Of a stretch of DNA of 64,000 nucleotides, positions 26,204 to 41,900 are shown one piece after another (the stretch's first letter is position 1; every line of letters begins with the position of its first letter). Below the pieces are notes generated by a model that was not told the origin of the DNA, made no database searches, and was given only the letters and a program-made list of their open reading frames with translations. The position numbers and the translations under genes were made by a program. Source of the stretch: Branchiostoma floridae (lineage: Eukaryota > Chordata > Leptocardii > Amphioxiformes > Branchiostomatidae); NCBI RefSeq assembly GCF_000003815.2, contig NC_049982.1, forward strand, positions 14,846,730 through 14,910,729, read 5' to 3'.

Positions 26204-27149
26204 ACTGCTCTAAAGTGACTAGTTATGGGCGGTCATAAAGGCTGAAACATAAAAGCATAAAACAGACTTCGCTTTCATTGGCATTACAGGGAAAGAAGTT
26301 ATGAGATGGTTCTCATGATAATGACACCACCGAGGCATCATGAAGTTTTACAAAGCACCTGCTCTTCAGAGCTGTGCTATTTGCAGGGTTGGTAGATATA
26401 ACCTTTGTGTACATACAGCTTGTCTCCCTGAACGGTTATGTTTTTACCAGTGCTTGTAAGTCTGAACATGATAATTTGAAATGTCATGACTGACGTGTCA
26501 CAATTTTCCTATGTTGGGTATGCTTTTGACAGAGGAAGAAGTCATCAGAGTTTTAATCAAGATGTTCCGGGCAGTGACAAGATGTCCATATGCTACAGCT
26601 TTAATTTCCTTCAAATAAAGCAAACTGTAAGCTGAATATCGAACCTAGCCCATATGGAAACATGAACATCACATTCTGAATTTTTACTTCTCTGTTGCAT
26701 TACCAGATGTTTGTACTTATCAAGTCTAGTTAATTTTTATTATTGTTATTTATATATGTCAATACCTGGTCTCCAGCTTCTCCTAACAGCTTGTTTCCTT
26801 TTTGATACCCCCTTAACTTTCTATTTCAATCTGTCTGAAGCCAATTCTGATTCCTCCTTCTTTTTTATGATGAAGCAACCTTCAGCAAGAATCACCCTTA
26901 TACCTACAGTAATTGTTTTAATTTTTGCAGGGGTTTTACCTTCATGTTTTTTGCAGTGACTGCTCACCATTAACCAGTGTTTCCACTGCGATACAGAATG
27001 TGACTAGAGTGCTATTACAAACTCAAAACCACAACTCCCATTTCTTCTTACCGTGAAGCAAAATCACTGAAAACTTCTAGTCCATCAATAGTAAATGGTA
27101 CCACTTCAAAACTGAATTTTGGCACTGCTTTCAGAACCATGTAGATACA

Positions 27150-28140
27150 TATTAGCCAACATCTTCCATTTCACATTTCCTTCCACTAAGGCTGCTGAAT
27201 GTTTTACTAAGAAAATGGCAGTTTCTTGAGACAAGAGCTGTTGGCGGGACATCTTTATTCCCGGCTTCCATATGTTTCCATTCTCTTGTGGCGCCCGGTA
27301 ATCTCACAGTTGGACAATTTATAGCATAAAACTCCACCGACAATGACGAGAAATCCCCCCAATCTGGTTCCAAATTGGTACAGACAATTTCTTGTTCACA
27401 CACTGAACCAGCTCGATAAATCAGCTGGACATCGGTTCGGCCCTTCTTTGATCTTGGAGTCCATCACGGGGTTTGCCCGTCGCCATCGTGGCGCCAGCCG
27501 CAATCGAGAGAAACAGCAAATATTATCAGATGTGAAAATCGCTGGGCAGGGAATGCGCTAATTTTCACTGGATAATTTATTTTCCTCCAAATGCTTTCTT
27601 GCCGCACGTATACAGTACCGTCAGAGGAGCAATAAGCCCCCTGTACAGCTAATAAAATGCAATAAAGGCTGCCGGTATCACCATGGAAACAGCTCTAAAT
27701 CACGGATGTCTCCACGATGTCTGTCCACGGCAAGCCAGGCTGTAACTTCCGAGTGTAAACTGAGCAATTACCCCCTACCCCCAGGCCAGCTTGGGCAGCC
27801 ATGTGGGTCTGGTGCTGATACCATCACAAATTTGTGTGGAAAAGCAGACAGCTTCCATTTAGCAGCCCTACTGCACTGCTACTACCATGGAACAAGTGGA
27901 ATTTCCAAATCCGCTGGCACCACCAGGTGTCCCTGGGGTCTGTCTCGCCACTTTTATTCTCCATATCCCCTTATCTCCCAAGTCCATGACTCCAGTCTAA
28001 CGATACTCCTGCCGCCGCCATGGAGCAATCGCTGGGAATTAGCCTCTAAAATGAGCGTAAAATGCAATTCCGGAATTATGAAAAACAATGAAATGGAATT
28101 TGAGCATCCTGGAATCCACTTCCTGATATCTTAAAGTGCA
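27150..28140. promoter_or_regulatory. Complex unique block (possible conserved non-coding element)
   Basis: About 1 kb with balanced composition, CpG-containing words and dense developmental-type motifs: AT-rich homeodomain cores (GATAATTTATTTTC, about 27570) and an RFX-like CCATGGAAAC at 27681-27690. Several frames are open for 70-140 codons but none looks like a protein and no splice structure joins them. The role is inferred. Confidence 0.25.
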
Positions 28141-31910
<3,770 letters not shown>

Positions 31911-31915
31911 AACAA

Positions 31916-32033
31916 ACAGGTCTGTCCCTGGTGTTGTGTGACATCTACACACCTAAGTAACCAGATAGTGTATTCAGCACCAGGGACAGACCTGTAATAC
32001 TAGTGTTACAGGTGTGTCCTTGGTGCTGAATAC
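31916..32033. repeat. Nested overlapping hairpins
   Basis: Three copies of one word alternate in orientation: ACAGGTCTGTCCCTGGTG (31917), its reverse complement CACCAGGGACAGACCTGT (31978-31995), and ACAGGTGTGTCCTTGGTG (32008). The middle copy can pair with either neighbour. The right-hand hairpin (about 31970-32033) is centred on ACTAGT. Confidence 0.8.
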
Positions 32034-32139
32034 ACCATCAGCCAACAAGTGACTATGTCTGTATTTGGTGCTACAATGGTTGGGGCAAGAAGATTATTGA
32101 TTGTCGACAAGATAGAATTGAGACGTTGTATAAGGAGTT

Positions 32140-32896
32140 GTCTCACCGCTTGCTGAGGTCACACGCACGTGCTGCGCTGAGCTGTCAATCAATTTGTATT
32201 TCCCGCTCATTCCTCATTGCGCAGACTCCACCGGGTGTCCTCTTGTGATCCCTCAAAGGCCAAGTCATCTTTTCCAAAATAAGGAGAAGTTAGATGTTCA
32301 CGTCGTTCGAAAACACAGTCTGAATCATGTCAAATAACAATGAAAACCCTGTCTAAAGATAAAGATTTGATTTTAAATTTCAGACGCCATGTTTCAATGA
32401 CAATAGCCTAACACCATCAAACAGGCACTGGAAGAAAAGTAAAATTTCCAAGACGTATTCCATCCTTCCGATTCTAAGAAATGTAATGCTCTAACGTTAT
32501 AGTTTATCTAATTATACATTTAACTGGGAAGTGTGACCGATGAGGAACTGAAATGGAAGCGGGAAATCACCGTACCAAATCTGCTCATGTAGCGCATTGT
32601 CCCACCGAGCCGGTGTCATCATAGGTCAACTCAGCACCCTCACGATAACCATTGTAGGAAAGGGCCGCTGCTGTCTACATCAGTCTAAAAAGTGTATCAT
32701 ATAAAACATCTGGGCAATTAAATGTATAGCTATGGTTACATTGATATGTTCATTGTGTTGATTTTTGTATCATTTGTGGTTTATGCCAAAAGAAATGTAT
32801 GTGAAAGACGCGCCATATGAGAATGTGGGCTGTACTCCCCCAAATGCTTCCAGTTTGGAATCGGCCGAAGGTGACTAACGAGAAAGGAAAGCCAAC
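32140..32896 (+). promoter_or_regulatory. Probable promoter and 5' leader of the shootin-1 gene
   Basis: This block lies directly upstream of the start codon and is less A+T-rich than its surroundings. It contains a canonical CACGTG E-box at 32166-32171, a TGCGC-containing stretch near 32215 that resembles an NRF1 half-site, and no convincing TATA box at a usual distance. The leader ends in gccaacATGG, a good Kozak context. The transcription start cannot be placed from sequence alone, so the extent is approximate. Confidence 0.5.
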
Positions 32897-32993
32897 ATGG
32901 CGGAGGAACTGCAGGTGGAACTGGACTTGTGGCAGGAAAAGTTCCGAAATTCGGAGGAAAACCTGTCAGCACTGAAAAAGCTATGCATCAAAG
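32897..32993 (+). CDS. SHTN1: Shootin-1 exon 1 (start codon)
   Basis: It encodes 32 residues starting MAEELQVELDLWQEKF and ending in LKKLCIK, an amphipathic, heptad-like helix. The ATG was chosen because it lies in a strong Kozak context (gccaacATGG), opens the only helix-coding frame, and is followed after 97 nt by a consensus donor (G|gtgagg) leaving phase 1, which matches exon 2. The bases around the ATG (caacATGGCGG) also resemble a YY1 site. Confidence 0.85.
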
Positions 32994-35900
32994 GTGAGGT
33001 CCGCTTTTCGTCACATGGCATGTCAACTGTTATGAGGTGATCGTAGCTCGATCGTGTCCCGTGAGCCTAAAAAATATCCACTTCCTGGTTGTGTTATTGT
33101 CATGCCGAGATTTATGTGTACGCGAAAATGGTTTGTTTTCTTATGTAGATTACCTGATAACCAATTCGTATTCGCTCTGTCTGATGTTGTTTTGACGACA
33201 GACCCTCTTTACTTGATATACAATGCTTTGGTTTAGGTTCATATCGGAGCAACCATCGATAACACGTGAAACATTTCAGGTATACGAAGGCGGAAGTGAA
33301 TACCATATATTTAGACCATGATGTGTTCTCTGCCCTTGTTCTATTCCCCATGGACACAGTTTGGCCACGGAGGATTAAACGCGAAAATGTTATGCATTAT
33401 GCAAAAAACTACAATATTCCGGGCAAGAATCTGACAAAACCTTCAAACATCAGCGAAATTTCTCCTTGCTTTGTACGTCAGACACACCCGAAAATTTCGC
33501 TTTCTAGACTCGTTTCATTTCTCGTAATTTTGTCTGGCCGCTATCTCTAATATCCTAAAATGCAATTAGCTGTCCTTCTGACTTATTTATGTAGGCATGG
33601 CAGCGCACTAATTAGGGGTAATACGTCCAAAATGGGATTTCCTTGTGCGTGTGTACTGCTGCAAATGGAATATGTATCCGTACTGTTAAAAGCAAAGCCT
33701 TCCCTAGATGTGTACAATTATTTACTGTGCACATCACAAAGACATCAGAATAACATTATTCAAACAGTACTGAAAAAGTACAAATGCTTCCATTGTTGTA
33801 TATGTATAGTTATCATAAAATCCAGAAATATTCAGATGTATGACAGTATTTATCATGCACCTGGCTGCTTTCTTTGTTGACACGCCCCCTTACCTTTGTG
33901 TGGCTGTCAAGCATTCAGCCCATTTACAAACCAATTTCAAGGTTGTCGCATCAGATCATCAGTAGAATAAATTTGGTAAAAGCATTTATTCCTGGCATGG
34001 TATAACCACCCTTTCTTGTAAGACCAAATCATTGCATTTGTAGGTAATGTACAGAATGGGAAGTCCAGCAAAGTAAACAAGAACTGGGCTAGTATTCCAA
34101 CACTGTAGACTGCAGAAAATTACATAATTCTTTGAACACAAAAAAAGAACACACATTGTGCTGTCCAGATTGATTTGGTACATAGCCTTTAGTTCTGCAA
34201 GCTATTGATTTAGATATTTCGTGACATGCAGAGTATACTACAAATGACACTGTTGTTTGTCTTAACTTATTCATTTTAAGTTCTACACCTCTGTTACATC
34301 AGTTTTGTTTTACCATACACTTAAAAGTGTATGGTACTTAAAAAAGTGAATACCTAGCCGCAACTGTTATAACTCATGGTGGTGTACCTTTGTACCGTAC
34401 CTTTCTAAAATGTTTCTTTGGTGGGAGCACTTTCAAAATCCTTTAATTTCAAGATGTGAAAGTTAAAAGCATAATGTGCAAAGATGCCCCCATTTTTGTA
34501 CACACTCTGTCCTGATTGATCTCAACTATCTTTTCATGTTGTCTGCTAAGTCCTGGCATTGATCACAGCCTGTAATCTTACACAATAATGAACTTTCAAA
34601 ACTGCGCTGAAAAATTGATTAAAACTGCTAAGGTATTGGTTTAATCAAATCTTTTTGCATAAACTTACTGTTGTTGTTTTTTGTTGTTGTTCACAGCTAT
34701 CCATGAGTTTTCTGAGCTGCAGCTGAAGTACAATGAGAACCAACAACAGGTGAGATCTGTCATTTAGTTATAAGAAGCACAGGGTCACCTTTATTATCAA
34801 ATAAAGGAAACAAGCTGATGAAAATATGTCTTTCTTGGCAGAGGTAAGAGCAGAATGTTGTGATTAAAAAAAAAGCTTTCTATATTATGAGAAGACATGT
34901 GTCTCTATCCCTACAGTGATGTTAGTTGTTTTTTCCCTGAACCATTGAAATAGATTTTCTGGGCTATTGTTGGAATTGACCTTTGGACTACATGTAAGTT
35001 TGTTGGCAACCTTTAGACTATATTTATTTTATCTGCATTTCTAATCAGTGATGAAATGCTAAGACCCTGTACTTTTGCACAGCACCCTCCAGATTTGGTA
35101 CAGTGCTATGCAACTTAATGCAAGGCCCCAAACCACATATTATTTTATCAATTAGTCTTGGTTAATCATTATAAAAACATGTACATAATCACCCATGTAC
35201 ATATGCACTGTAGCCTCTGTTGCCGACTCTCTCCAACTGTTTTTGTAGTTACTGTTTCATATTGTATTTTTCCTTACCCCCACCCGTGCCCGACAATAGG
35301 AAAAAGATGTAAAAAGAATAAAATGACCAATGAAAACCAAGGGATAGTCAGGAAAACATCTTGGATTTTCAACACCCAAAACTGAATGTTGTTTGTCTTC
35401 TTCAATACCTAAGCACACTTTACCAAATCAAATGAAATAACTATGCAATAAAATCTCACATGTACTGAGCTAAGAAATTGTGTTATGAAGCAGGTGTTGA
35501 TATACCATATGAAATCAGATAAGTATCATACGAGTACAAACTTTGACTAGTCCTCCGTAAAGGCCCAACTACATGTGTGATGTTTTGTGTTCAATCTTTG
35601 TTTTAGCTTTGAAATACCTCAAACTTTTCATTGTTTCTTCTTCCAGTATGCCGAGTTGTCAGAGAGGTTGGAGATCACAGAAGCCCAGCTGGAGAAACTA
35701 CAGTCAGGTAAGCTGGTAATTAGGCTATTGAACCATCAGTTCAGTTGATTTGCCATTGATCAACCAGACAACAAATGTTAAAACAGAATGGAAGTTAAGT
35801 CTTCTAGCAGTCTAGCCACATTGTGCAACAAATATGAAGGCTATCTCACTTCAGAAAAAGTTAGTAATGATTTTATTTCACTAGACATAAATGGTGTACA

Positions 35901-38900
35901 TGTTTTTGTGACTGAGGCTGTAGGTACCATTAACACTTTACAACTTTAGAATTGAGCCAGAGGAAAGCAAACATATCATTTTACAAAATTATATGCACTG
36001 AGTACCATTTTCTGATAAAGTGCAACACACGGCATGGCACTTTTAATTTTTTAATGAGGATGTAGGCTTTGATAACTTTGCATTTCAAATCTAGTACATG
36101 TAACATCAGCTCTTTGCACAACTCTTTTATACTCGGGGGATAACCAGTGGAGAACCAGTTTTGAATGTGATCACAGGCTTTGGGAGAATTTTGTGACCTC
36201 CTAGGTTTCTTGGCATCAGTTAACAACCAATTATTTATGGCCTGAGGCCTCTACTAGAAAAATGTGCTTTCTACTGCAGCCTGTTACACAATGTTTTAGC
36301 ACAACATCTGATTACTTTGCTGTATCGTCACTACATCACACAGAAGGTCCAAAAACATGGTCTTTCTTTAATTGTAGCAAGTGTTTTTCAGAGCAAATGT
36401 AAATCATGCCTTTGCTGCTCAATTACCGATGACAGTCTTGCCCCAAGGCTCACATGATGAGATGATTGTCAGGATTTTGTTTGACCTGTTAAACCACTTA
36501 CTACAAGAGTTTTGACACAGGTTGTTGGTTGGATAAAGTGAATATTGCATGTACATGTATGTGGCATATGTTATTGTGACCTTGGTACATTTAACACAAA
36601 TCAAGCTGAAGTGCAAGCAATGTGAAAATCATGACAACCACTTTTATGCAGCAATAAGAGTTCACATTATCATAACTGAAGGTACATATGACTAAGACTA
36701 TGAGTCCATTGTAGTTACCTCTTTGAAAAAATTGGCCCCTAGCCACTTGCTCTGGATCTGCAGGGTCTTTTTTTGTTAAAATCTTACAAAGGAAATAACT
36801 GAAGAAAGGAAATATGGATTTCCATTTATTTATCATGTGTATAACTTGGATAAAGATGTACATGTATGCAATAAGATAGACAATCAGAACTTAATTTGCA
36901 CAATTGATAAAGACAACTTATAAACATCTACAGATTCTTATTATGCAAATGAAAGGCTAATATACATAATTATTGCAAGAGTACCATATTTTCTTCCTAG
37001 CTGGTAAATGGTGAGAATTACATACTAATAAATTCTTGTGACATGTGTAAGTGTCATTTGCAAACTTTATTATGATATATAAACCCCAACATGATATTCT
37101 GCCAAGAAAAGGACATTCACACAATGTGGCAGAGATGACCATCACTTGAAATAGATTATTTTGATGAATTATAGCCTTATTTGTATCATAAATGAGTCAA
37201 GATAAAGCAATGAATCTACAAAGTCTTTAAATTACCCAGGAGGTATGAGGTCTCAGAAGTCTTGTTTTCTAAAAGTAGTGACCCCCTATTCAAGGTCACA
37301 CAAGGGAACGTGTTATAATGTAGGTATGAATTAATACTGTTGGACATGCTTTAAGTAGTGATGAGTAAGGAGATATCCAAAGTGGTCTCCAAATCCATAC
37401 TCATTTTGCTTCAGAATTATGTCCGAAGTAAGAACAAACCATTTAATTGTGCTGCCGGAGCACAGGAGTGAGTGGAACAGGAGACAGTATCTTACATCTC
37501 TTTAGAAGAAAGTTGCTTCAAGGCAGGTACAAAGTTACCTTGAGTACTGTCTTGTTACCTTTGGTCTGCTTTCAACAGTCTGTTGCTAATGACTTGCTAC
37601 TCTTGGGGCAGAGACCTTTGGAGACAGACTAACAAGTCAGGTTATACAAAAATGGTAGTCTGTTCATACCAGGATTTGCAAATCAGGATTCACCCAGGCT
37701 CCTAATTCGATCCACAGAATTGGATTGGCTGCGATCAGATTCATACCAGGATCCCTTAAATTGCCAGAGTTTCAGCACTATAAAATGCTATCAGTGCCAG
37801 GGTTGGCTGCTGACCTCCAAAAAGAACCCCCCAAAGAAGGCCGAAGTCCTTAACTTCTGGGGTTCGTGTGCTACGCGTGCGCAAAGTTGCTACTTCGGGG
37901 GAATACGCTATCTCAGACATACCTGGGTGCGGCACACAAGACATGTATATGTGTGCGGAATATATCCGGGTTTGGCAGTTTCCTGTGCTTTTCAAATCCC
38001 GAATTTTGGATCCTGGTATGAAGGATTGCAATGTTCCTGTCTTCTGCAGAGCTATTTTTCTGGCTTTGTTTGTTCTTCAAGCCTCCTAGCTTTTTAAGGC
38101 AGTATTCAAAGTGTACATTAGTTCTGAATCTTTCAGTATTTTTATTGCTCCCTGAATAATATGAGATTATAGAAAGAGAAAAGAGGCAATTTTTTCCTTA
38201 AAATCACTGAAACTTTCCCAAGCTTCTCACATCTTACTGACCAACAAAAAACAATCTTCTTGCTTAAGTCGTCCAACCCCTTTATCTATGAAAGTGTTGG
38301 ACAACTCATCTCTCACTGCACACAGAAAAGAAGTCAAACCCGTTAAACAGCTCGAGCAGAAGTAGATTTAGAATAGATGTTATTCCCTGTTCATCTATAG
38401 ATATCTTGTTCCTTCCTTGTTGAGTATACAATTCTGTATACAACTCCCTTGTTGAGTATACAATCATGTATACCATGTTGTTTGCAATTAGCCTTCAGGC
38501 ATGAGTTTGCAATAAAGATTACTTACTTACTTATAATGCTCAACACTAGTACATGTACCGTAGTAAATTTGTAGTGACTCTTAGCTTTTATTATCTTCTC
38601 ATTGCTAAAACCTCTTTATTTTCCATAACATTCCATTTACCATATGGTAACTTTGATGCCTGTACCATCGACAAAATCTGTTAGATGCGAACCAAATAAC
38701 AGAATTGGTGTGGCCTCATGTATAAACAATGTTTGACCCACAAACCTGAAGGTTTCTGAACACATGTCGTACATTTAACAAGACATGCTGGTTACCTAAT
38801 CTCACAAGTCCAATTATCACTGGTTGTTTCCATTTATAATTCATGAACAGCCTGGAGCAAACTCTTCCAGCAAACGTTAAAGCGACACATTCGTTACCTC

Positions 38901-41900
38901 TTGTCATCTGTTTCAATTGGCTCAGTTACCATAATGGACGTGGCGTTTTGAAAGGCACCATTATCGTAATCAGGACGTAATGACTTTGCCAACATTATTG
39001 CAGAAATAGGTGATTTTGTTCCGTTTATATTTCATACAAAGGGTATATTTTACATTTAATCACACCTGAATGTATAAACTAGCAACTTTTATGTGCAGGA
39101 GGTTGGTGTTGGCTGATGGTTTTCATAATAAAACTTATACTCTTTTTTATATGTTGAATTGTACAAAGCCTATTGAAAAATGTACCTGGTGCTTCAAAGA
39201 TGCATTAGATGATATTGTCCTTTGGCATGATTTATTTAAGCCCCAAAAAGTTTATTTTTATATTTTTCATGTAAAACTGGCCAGAGATATTCTAACAGAT
39301 GGTGTATCTCATGAACCAATGGTCACTCGGTTTGAAAAATTACTTTCTATATCTATTTTTAAAAAAGCACTATGTTTTGATGATGTTATGAAGCCTCATG
39401 TTCAAACATTTCATTTGTCTACAGGGGTACTTTCTATTGTTAAAAGGTTACTTAACTTCCAAAATCAGATTTCCGCTGTTCTTACAAATTGAAGGTGCTG
39501 TACCAGTGCGGATGTTGTATATTTCATTACAAGTTTTTGTTTCCTGAATAACATTCTGATTCCTAAAGTTCTGTATCAAACAAATAGTAATGGGGTATAA
39601 AAACCCAAAATGGAGTGTGGCCCAGGATGCTAGATTATTTTGACCACAATCTGATATATATGCTGATTCCTTGATCAGGCAATCTGCCTAACTCCCTGGT
39701 CTGGGTGATTGTGAATGTGTCAGATCCATCACATTATTAGCCACTCAGTGACAAGGATTATGGTGATGCAGGGAAAGCGGCATCTCTCCATCAGAGCTCC
39801 TGCGACTTGAAAATTGATGCCTCCCAGAATAAAACATGAGCTTCAGATAATACATGGTCTTGTTGAGGTGTGTCCATGTGCTTAAACTGCTAGAAAGCAG
39901 ACATTCAGAGTCTAAGCATTCAAATCTTAATAAAGGGATAGCATTAGAATCTTAATAAAGGGATATATGGCTTTATAAAAGTTAGGTACTGCTATTGTTG
40001 GGCTTGAAATTCATTCAATATACCTATTACCCCATTTTAAGGCAAAGGACAAAACTACGTGCAATAAACTTTTCCTTGATACCATAGCTGATATTACATT
40101 TTATTTCATGTCAATATGTAAGCAGTTCAGTATGTAACATATTAAATTTCTCCATATTGTTAGATACATAGAAAAAAGGATAGAAATAGTCTTACACCAC
40201 CAATTAATTATCAATGAAGGAAGAAATTATGCATAAAATAGAAAGAAACATGGTTCACTGATGAATGATGCATAATACTATCAAGAAGCATTTAGGAAAA
40301 TATTGCTCTGTTTAAATAGTCATCAGGGATGGAGAGATTTTTTGTAATTGGAGTCCAGAGAGTGAATGTGAAGGATATTCAGTAAGATAAGGTGCATTTA
40401 TGAAATGTTTCCCATTCTTTAAATCCTAAGTTAGAGACTGAAGCAGTTCCTATGTATATGTAGTATAGGATACGAATTTAAGATGAACCTTGCAATGATA
40501 TTGTTTTTCTTAACCAAATGGCTATCTTAAAGGTCCAAGAATGTGAGTATTCAATTGTAACAGGAAAGTAGACTGACTTTTCCATATCTCCTTGAATGAA
40601 TAGCTGACATCTTATTTATTTACCCTTACTTACTGTTCAGTGCTGCTGGATAATAGTGATGCATCATATAAACACCATCCTGGATGTTACATAGGGGAGA
40701 CATTTAGTTCCATTCTCTGCCCAGAAAACATGTGGACAAGTTATGATAAGGCCTCAGTCAATAAATGATGATGGTGAAGGCCCCATATTTCCCATGATGT
40801 GTAATAAAAGTGTCACACATTTTGTTACGATTGATTAGCTGATGACATTCATGTCAGTCTTCTAACTTCTTTTTCATTTAGATTTATTATTAGAAATATC
40901 TCTTGTTGGAAGTGTTGCTGACCATCCATCTGCCACTAATCCTCTTTTGGTTTGATGTTTATCCTATAGCAGCTGTGTGGTTTGTACTTGTCTTTTGGTT
41001 TTGTACAATCTTCATGATATGATGTAACGTTAGTTCACCATTATCCGCGGGATAACCTATATCTGTTGTGTTACTAAACATGGTATCCAGGGATATCAAG
41101 TCGATGGACAGTAGTTTCAAATTGTACTATTTTCAAAATCATAAAATATGCCACTGCAGGCTGTTTCAGCACCTTGAAAAGTGCTAAGGAAGGCTGTTTA
41201 ATCAGCATAGTCAGTGACAACAAACACGGTGTACACGGATAATAAGATCAGCAAAAAATCCGTGCCGTCTTACGACGGTGACCGTCTTAGGGCGGCCCCC
41301 GTTAGTATCTAAAGCATGAAAGATGCCACAGAGGGCTGTATCAGTACCATGGAAAGTAAAACTGAAGAATGTATCAGCACCATGGAAAGTACAATGGAAG
41401 GCTCTATCAGTACCTGGAAGGTGCCACTGAGGACTATATCAGCACTATGGAAGTGCCACCGAAGAATGAAACATCAATTGTCAAACTTCCCTACAGTCAG
41501 ACTTCCCTATTTTCAAAATATTGCAGTTTGAAACCATCATCTGTTGACTTGATTTCCCTAAATACATTTTTCTTAAAAAGAACGGATAAAGGTTACCCTG
41601 CGGATAAAGGTGAACTATTGTTATGTTGTGGCATTGAAATAACAAAACAGGGGAAGCAACAAAATTACAGACATGATGCAGAATCACATTTATGTTTGCA
41701 TTCCTGGAAGTTATGTTTTAGTGCTCAGTACTTGTAGAATATTGTATGAAGATTTTTTAAGTTTGGCTACTTTTATACATGGACAAATTACTACAGAATG
41801 ACCCACAAGTAGTAATTGAAATGTGTTGGCTTGCAGTTCTCATGACGTTTGTGCTCCTACAGTCTACTCAAAAAGTGATCCTGATATGTCATAGTATCGA

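Larger units (their letters stand above)
21392..27149. other. Non-coding, no gene recognised
   Basis: Besides the repeat at 22138-22226 and the gap, this is A+T-rich sequence without recognisable exons, RNA genes or repeats. Confidence 0.55.

Noticed and set aside
27343-28134. Coding exons in the complex block
   Set aside because: Several frames are open in both strands, but no frame links through splice sites and no protein family is recognisable. A regulatory element is the better guess.
39070-39492. 140-codon open frame in intron 3
   Set aside because: Its A+T-driven composition (Phe, Lys, Leu, Ile) and lack of family similarity or splice signals make it indistinguishable from chance. 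A decayed transposon fragment cannot be excluded.
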